Shown here: positions 60,442-62,498 of the stretch, piece by piece | Layout: each line of letters starts with the position of its first letter | Position numbering within the stretch: position 1 is the first letter of the stretch | Source: RGIG4608 sp045606265 | GTDB taxonomy: Bacteria > Bacillota > Clostridia > Oscillospirales > CAG-272 | Reading direction: 5' to 3' | DNA length: 62,498 bases | Assembly (NCBI GenBank): GCA_045606265.1 | Contig: JAZURO010000043.1 | Span: 1-62,498 of the forward strand | Notes under the pieces: model-generated | Seen by the model: the letters and a program-made list of their open reading frames with translations, nothing else | Database searches by the model: none | What the model was told of the DNA's origin: nothing | Made by a program: the position numbers and the translations under genes

Positions 60442-60675
60442 TCAATTCACCTTTCCAACGATTTGATTTTCTTTATAATTATAAACAAAGGTGGGACATT
60501 CGCCGCCCATTTGTATTGTATATATCACTTCGCCGTCCTCAACACGTGCTTCGTGGATAAATCCGAAATGAAGCTCTCCACGGTGACGGAAACGAACAAA
60601 ATCACGTGCCCTGTACTTTGCCTCCTCAGGCCAATCGGGCTTTTTCGGTTTCTTTTTGAATATATCTAAAAACAT
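60442..60675 (-). CDS. Hypothetical 77-residue protein upstream of the pectate lyase
   Basis: I do not recognise this protein. It has 77 residues, a basic Lys/Pro start (MFLDIFKKKPKKPDWP) and then a compact beta-rich part (RARDFVRFRHRGELHFGFIHEARVEDGEV, in parts) that looks like a small SH3/KOW barrel. No signal peptide, so cytoplasmic. Its stop lies 1 bp before the pectate lyase ATG, and a TATTAT promoter precedes it, so the two form an operon. TGAGGTGAT is the ribosome site. Confidence 0.75.
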   Translation of the reverse strand: MFLDIFKKKPKKPDWPEEAKYRARDFVRFRHRGELHFGFIHEARVEDGEVIYTIQMGGECPTFVYNYKENQIVGKVN

Positions 60676-60695
60676 AATATCACCTCACTATGTTC

Positions 60696-60724
60696 ATAAT
60701 AACATACTTTTATAAAAATAGCAA
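60696..60724 (-). promoter_or_regulatory. Promoter of the 77-residue gene and pectate lyase
   Basis: Minus strand TTGCTA (60724-60719), 17-bp spacer, TATTAT (60701-60696). Confidence 0.55.
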
Positions 60725-60784
60725 GAAAAATATTGAAAAACTGTGTTTTATATATATATTTTTATACTCTTTCTGATTGTCCTG

Positions 60785-60813
60785 TTGACAAAAAAATGAA
60801 TTTATGATAGAAT
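60785..60813 (+). promoter_or_regulatory. Sigma-A promoter of the structured RNA
   Basis: TTGACA (60785-60790), 17-bp spacer, TAGAAT (60808-60813). The expected start, about 60819, coincides with the base of the RNA's outer stem. Confidence 0.8.
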
Positions 60814-60816
60814 AAT

Positions 60817-60972
60817 CTCACCACACAAATTGCATATTTAGTCCGTTAAAGGGGAAATACTTTGGTAAAAAGTGTTTTCTCTCTTTCATCATCCCTTTGA
60901 CGGATATGCATTTGTGTGGTAACTAATGTGAGAGGGACATTTTTTGGTGCGCTCCTTCGGGGCGCACTTTTT
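60817..60972 (+). ncRNA. Structured RNA with long hairpin and terminator, upstream of the SLOG gene (unassigned)
   Basis: A transcript of about 150 nt is implied by a consensus promoter and a strong terminator. It folds into one long arm: CTCAC/GTGAG (60817-60821 with 60928-60932), CACACAAA/TTTGTGTG, TGCATA/TATGCA, then a continuous 12-bp stem TCCGTTAAAGGG/CCCTTTGACGGA (60842-60853 with 60893-60904). A 39-nt apical region contains a small ACTTT/AAAGT hairpin. It holds no open frame. It is either a free sRNA or a leader that controls the SLOG gene beginning 17 bp after its terminator. I could not match it to 6S, SRP, RNase P or a riboswitch class I know. Confidence 0.65.
60947..60972 (+). terminator. 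Terminator of the structured RNA
   Basis: GTGCGCTCC / GGGGCGCAC around a 3-nt loop, followed by TTTTTGTTTT. Confidence 0.9.
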
Positions 60973-60988
60973 GTTTTAGGTATTTGAG

Positions 60989-61444
60989 ATGGATGTTTAC
61001 CGTGTTGCTTTTATTGGACACAGAGTGATATACAATATAAGGTATGTTGAAGACAGGATTGAAGAGATTGCTTTAAGCTTGCTTCGTAAGTATCAATTTG
61101 TTGAATTTAATCTTGGACGCAACGGCGATTTTGATATTTGTGCAGCTTCTGCCATCAAACGAGCACAAATAAAATACGGTACGCAAAACAGCTCGCTTAA
61201 TCTTATTTTGCCATATAAATCTAATGACGAAATCTATTTTGAAAGCTTTTATAACGAAATTTACTACCCCTTGAACAATAAAACTCATTATAAATCAGCT
61301 ATAAACAAAAGAAATCGGTGGATGGTTGATAATGCAGACCTGCTAATTTGCTACGTTGAAGCCAATAGAAAAGGCGGAGCTTCAAGCACTTTGAAATACG
61401 CAAAAAAGCAAAGGGTTGAAACTATTAATCTTGCAAACAATTAA
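60989..61444 (+). CDS. SLOG-family Rossmann-like nucleotide-binding protein (DUF1273/YpsA-like)
   Basis: The 151-residue protein has the SLOG pattern: RVAFIGHR at the start, the Gly/Asp turn LGRNGDFDICAASAIKRAQ, LILPYK, and RNRWMVDNADLLICYVE followed by the nucleotide loop RKGGASSTLKYAKK. SLOG proteins bind nucleotide-derived ligands and occur in DprA, TrpM-like and stress contexts; this one's role is unknown. The ribosome site is weak (AGGTATTTGAG). It lies 17 bp after a terminator with no room for another promoter, so expression depends on read-through. Confidence 0.82.
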   Translation: MDVYRVAFIGHRVIYNIRYVEDRIEEIALSLLRKYQFVEFNLGRNGDFDICAASAIKRAQIKYGTQNSSLNLILPYKSNDEIYFESFYNEIYYPLNNKTHYKSAINKRNRWMVDNADLLICYVEANRKGGASSTLKYAKKQRVETINLANN

Positions 61445-61473
61445 TATTAGAATAAAAATTCGTCAAAAATCTC

Positions 61474-61502
61474 TTGATTATTCACACAAAATAGTGTATA
61501 AT
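61474..61502 (+). promoter_or_regulatory. Sigma-A promoter of ssrA
   Basis: TTGATT (61474-61479), 17-bp spacer, TATAAT (61497-61502), 14 bp before the mature 5' end. Confidence 0.8.
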
Positions 61503-61516
61503 AAAGCATCATACAC

Positions 61517-61911
61517 GGGCCCGTAATGGTTTCGACGGGGATTTTGAGGTATGATAAGCGTGGCGGGCTGAGTAATCCCGATAACTGCTCAAATTTTAAA
61601 TTAAACGACAACAATACTGTTGCTATGGCTGCCTAATTGACGCACCCGCAAGGGTGCTTCAATTGGCAGTGCTGTAGCCTGCGGGCTACCCGTTCCTCCG
61701 CAGAGGACCACGACTGCGGACTGAGCGTCATCGTAGTGGTGAACTTGCATCGGCGGTCGCACCTGAACCGATCAAGCAAAAAGGTGCTACGGACTGCGTG
61801 TTGCCTGTCAGTTGGCGACGCGTAGTGGGAAATAATAAAAACTGACTGCCCACGGAGAAGGTCATATCAAGAGGTTTTCGGACAGGGGTTCAATTCCCCT
61901 CGGGTCCACCA
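61517..61911 (+). ncRNA. ssrA: Transfer-messenger RNA (tmRNA)
   Basis: tmRNA frees stalled ribosomes with SmpB and tags the nascent peptide. The acceptor stem GGGCCCG (61517-61523) pairs with CGGGTCC before an encoded CCA. The 5' end has the conserved GTAATGGTTTCGACGGGG. The T arm is AGGGGTTCAATTCCCCT. The reading frame at 61604-61636 encodes NDNNTVAMAA then TAA, so the full tag starts with the tRNA-borne Ala. The tag end MAA differs from the common LAA. Pseudoknots fill 61640-61860. Length is 395 nt. Confidence 0.96.
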
Positions 61912-61919
61912 AAAATAAA

Positions 61920-61947
61920 AGAGGCACACGCAAGTGTGTCTCTTTTG
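61920..61947 (+). terminator. Terminator of ssrA
   Basis: AGAGGCACAC / GTGTGTCTCT stem with a GCAA tetraloop, then TTTTGTTTTT. Confidence 0.9.
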
Positions 61948-61967
61948 TTTTTGCACGGAAATAATGT

Positions 61968-62105
61968 GAGGGGAATTGAACGCAGTGAGAAAACAGCACA
62001 GTGCGCTGTTTTCGAACGGTGACCGAAGGATTATAGAGGCATAACTTCACTATCTTTGCTCCCTGCCCCGCAAAATCCAAGAGCAACTTCCCCTCGGGTC
62101 CACCA
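61968..62105 (+). repeat. Repeat carrying an inverted T-arm and a direct copy of the tmRNA 3' end
   Basis: The 18-bp tmRNA 3' end TTCCCCTCGGGTCCACCA (61894-61911) is repeated exactly at 62088-62105, 194 bp later. The segment begins with GAGGGGAATTGAAC (61968-61981), the inverse complement of the tmRNA T arm. It holds a perfect 9-bp hairpin GAAAACAGC / GCTGTTTTC (61989-61997, 62005-62013). This looks like an attachment-site duplication or a tRNA-end-borne repeat. No integrase gene is present. Confidence 0.7.
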
Positions 62106-62320
62106 TAAGAAAAGCAAAGGTTTGATACAATCGTGTTAGCCCTTTTTTCTTTACATAAAGGGAGTTCTTTCCTTTCTGTAAGTAAAGATTAGAGCCTTGT
62201 AGGAGTGTTTAACCTCTTTTTTGCTTTATAATAAATAACTGCGGAACAAAAGCCTTATCAATGGAACGATAGATATTGCTACGGGACGAAAGTTTTTTTG
62301 TTATACGATAGGCGAATGTA
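62106..62320. other. Intergenic region without recognised gene
   Basis: About 215 bp of AT-rich sequence with several T-runs. I see no convincing open frame, terminator or RNA. It follows the tmRNA-end repeat. Confidence 0.4.
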
Positions 62321-62349
62321 TTGAAAAAACGCGATTTCTATGCTATAAT
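62321..62349 (+). promoter_or_regulatory. Sigma-A promoter of the last, partial gene
   Basis: TTGAAA (62321-62326), 17-bp spacer, TATAAT (62344-62349). Confidence 0.75.
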
Positions 62350-62389
62350 AAACTGAACGATAAATAAGAATTTAGCGAGGTGCTAATTT

Positions 62390-62498
62390 ATGAATAAAGA
62401 ATGGGCAGAAATGAATAAGACCTTACAGTTACAAATTAAAAGAAAAGATACTTTTACAACGGGGATAGATACATTATTAGAACTTCGCAGAAACCTAA
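62390..62498 (+). CDS. Start of a gene, probably a DinB-family protein (3' truncated by window edge)
   Basis: Thirty-six codons are visible. ATG at 62390 follows GCGAGGTG and a consensus promoter. The peptide begins MNKEWAEMNKTLQLQIKRKD and continues TTGIDTLLELRRNL. This N-terminus resembles clostridial DinB-like four-helix-bundle proteins, which often open this way. Metal-binding His residues, which would decide the family, lie beyond the window. The call rests on pattern memory only. Confidence 0.45.
   Translation, partial: MNKEWAEMNKTLQLQIKRKDTFTTGIDTLLELRRNL

Noticed and set aside
60817..60972. 6S RNA or SRP RNA identity for the structured RNA
   Set aside because: The arm lacks the open central bubble of 6S RNA and the conserved GGAAG/AGCA tip of SRP RNA. 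Kept as unassigned.
61637..61825. 62-codon frame inside tmRNA
   Set aside because: It overlaps the tmRNA pseudoknot region fully and has no ribosome site.
61862..62086. 74-codon frame on the minus strand across the tmRNA 3' end, with a VDPRGIEPLSENL-like peptide
   Set aside because: It reads antisense through the tmRNA T arm and the adjacent repeat. Peptides of this kind are a known artefact of tRNA/tmRNA ends; no ribosome site.
1..62498. CRISPR array, prophage, transposase or conjugative genes
   Set aside because: No regularly spaced direct repeats, Cas proteins, integrase or transposase domains were found among the readable frames.

Overview
The window looks like a chromosome segment of an anaerobic, spore-forming Clostridia bacterium, probably a carbohydrate-fermenting gut member of the Oscillospirales/Ruminococcus type. 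The reasons are: a complete eight-gene spoIIIA operon, pyruvate phosphate dikinase, AddAB rather than RecBCD, long-form HPF, AGGAGG ribosome sites with some TTG and GTG starts, moderate-to-low GC, near-consensus TTGACA-N17-TATAAT promoters and compact U-tailed terminators. Lineage is inferred from gene content only. No prophage, transposase or CRISPR array was seen.

Layout. 1-1.4 kb: 3' end of ppdK, then a 59-residue orphan. 1.67-3.4 kb (-): sdpR-sdpI-CPBP protease, an immunity-type operon with no toxin gene. 3.5-8.0 kb (+): GH4 enzyme with the CHEV motif of alpha-galacturonidases, a GPH sugar symporter and a CrtI-like FAD oxidoreductase. 8.0-9.9 kb (-): rpsB-tsf. 9.9-15.0 kb (-): spoIIIAA to spoIIIAH followed by a YlmC/YmxH protein. 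15.1-18.1 kb (+): glpK with a monoacylglycerol-lipase-like hydrolase, then tspO. 18.1-21.0 kb: a uronate-isomerase homologue without its metal site, divergent from an Lrp regulator/aminotransferase pair. 21.0-34.7 kb (-): a 13.5-kb starch and maltodextrin locus. 34.7-39.2 kb (-): membrane-anchored XRE regulator, rplS, flippase, hpf and a histidine phosphatase. 39.3-41.3 kb (+): nadE. 41.3-46.1 kb (-): an unknown 957-residue membrane protein with a coupled 69-residue partner, a GT2 glycosyltransferase and rlmA. 46.2-54.0 kb (+): short QueG-like protein, addB, addA. 54.0-58.5 kb: typA (-), gph and a PAP2 phosphatase (+), and a HAD/guanylate-kinase-like fusion (-). 58.6-60.7 kb (-): a small protein and a PL1 pectate lyase lipoprotein. 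60.8-62.5 kb (+): a structured RNA ending in a terminator just before a SLOG-family gene, then tmRNA, a repeat that copies the tmRNA 3' end, and the start of a probable DinB-family gene.

How it fits together. The starch locus is a full surface-to-cytoplasm route. Pullulanase, an alpha-amylase and a multi-module starch-binding protein without a catalytic domain are all lipoproteins and probably sit on the cell face. MalE, MalF, MalG and MalK import the oligosaccharides and MalQ processes them. A second theme is pectin: a PL1 pectate lyase lipoprotein, a CHEV-type GH4 with a GPH importer, and the degenerate uronate isomerase homologue. The rest is mainly housekeeping: translation, ribosome hibernation, recombination repair, NAD synthesis and trans-translation.

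The items most worth following up are the structured RNA before the SLOG gene, the multi-CBM lipoprotein, the metal-site-less UxaC homologue, the HAD/guanylate-kinase fusion with an altered GMP site, the hairpin that bridges the malF Shine-Dalgarno to its start codon, and the tmRNA 3'-end duplication. I did not find a convincing complete new defence or mobile system.
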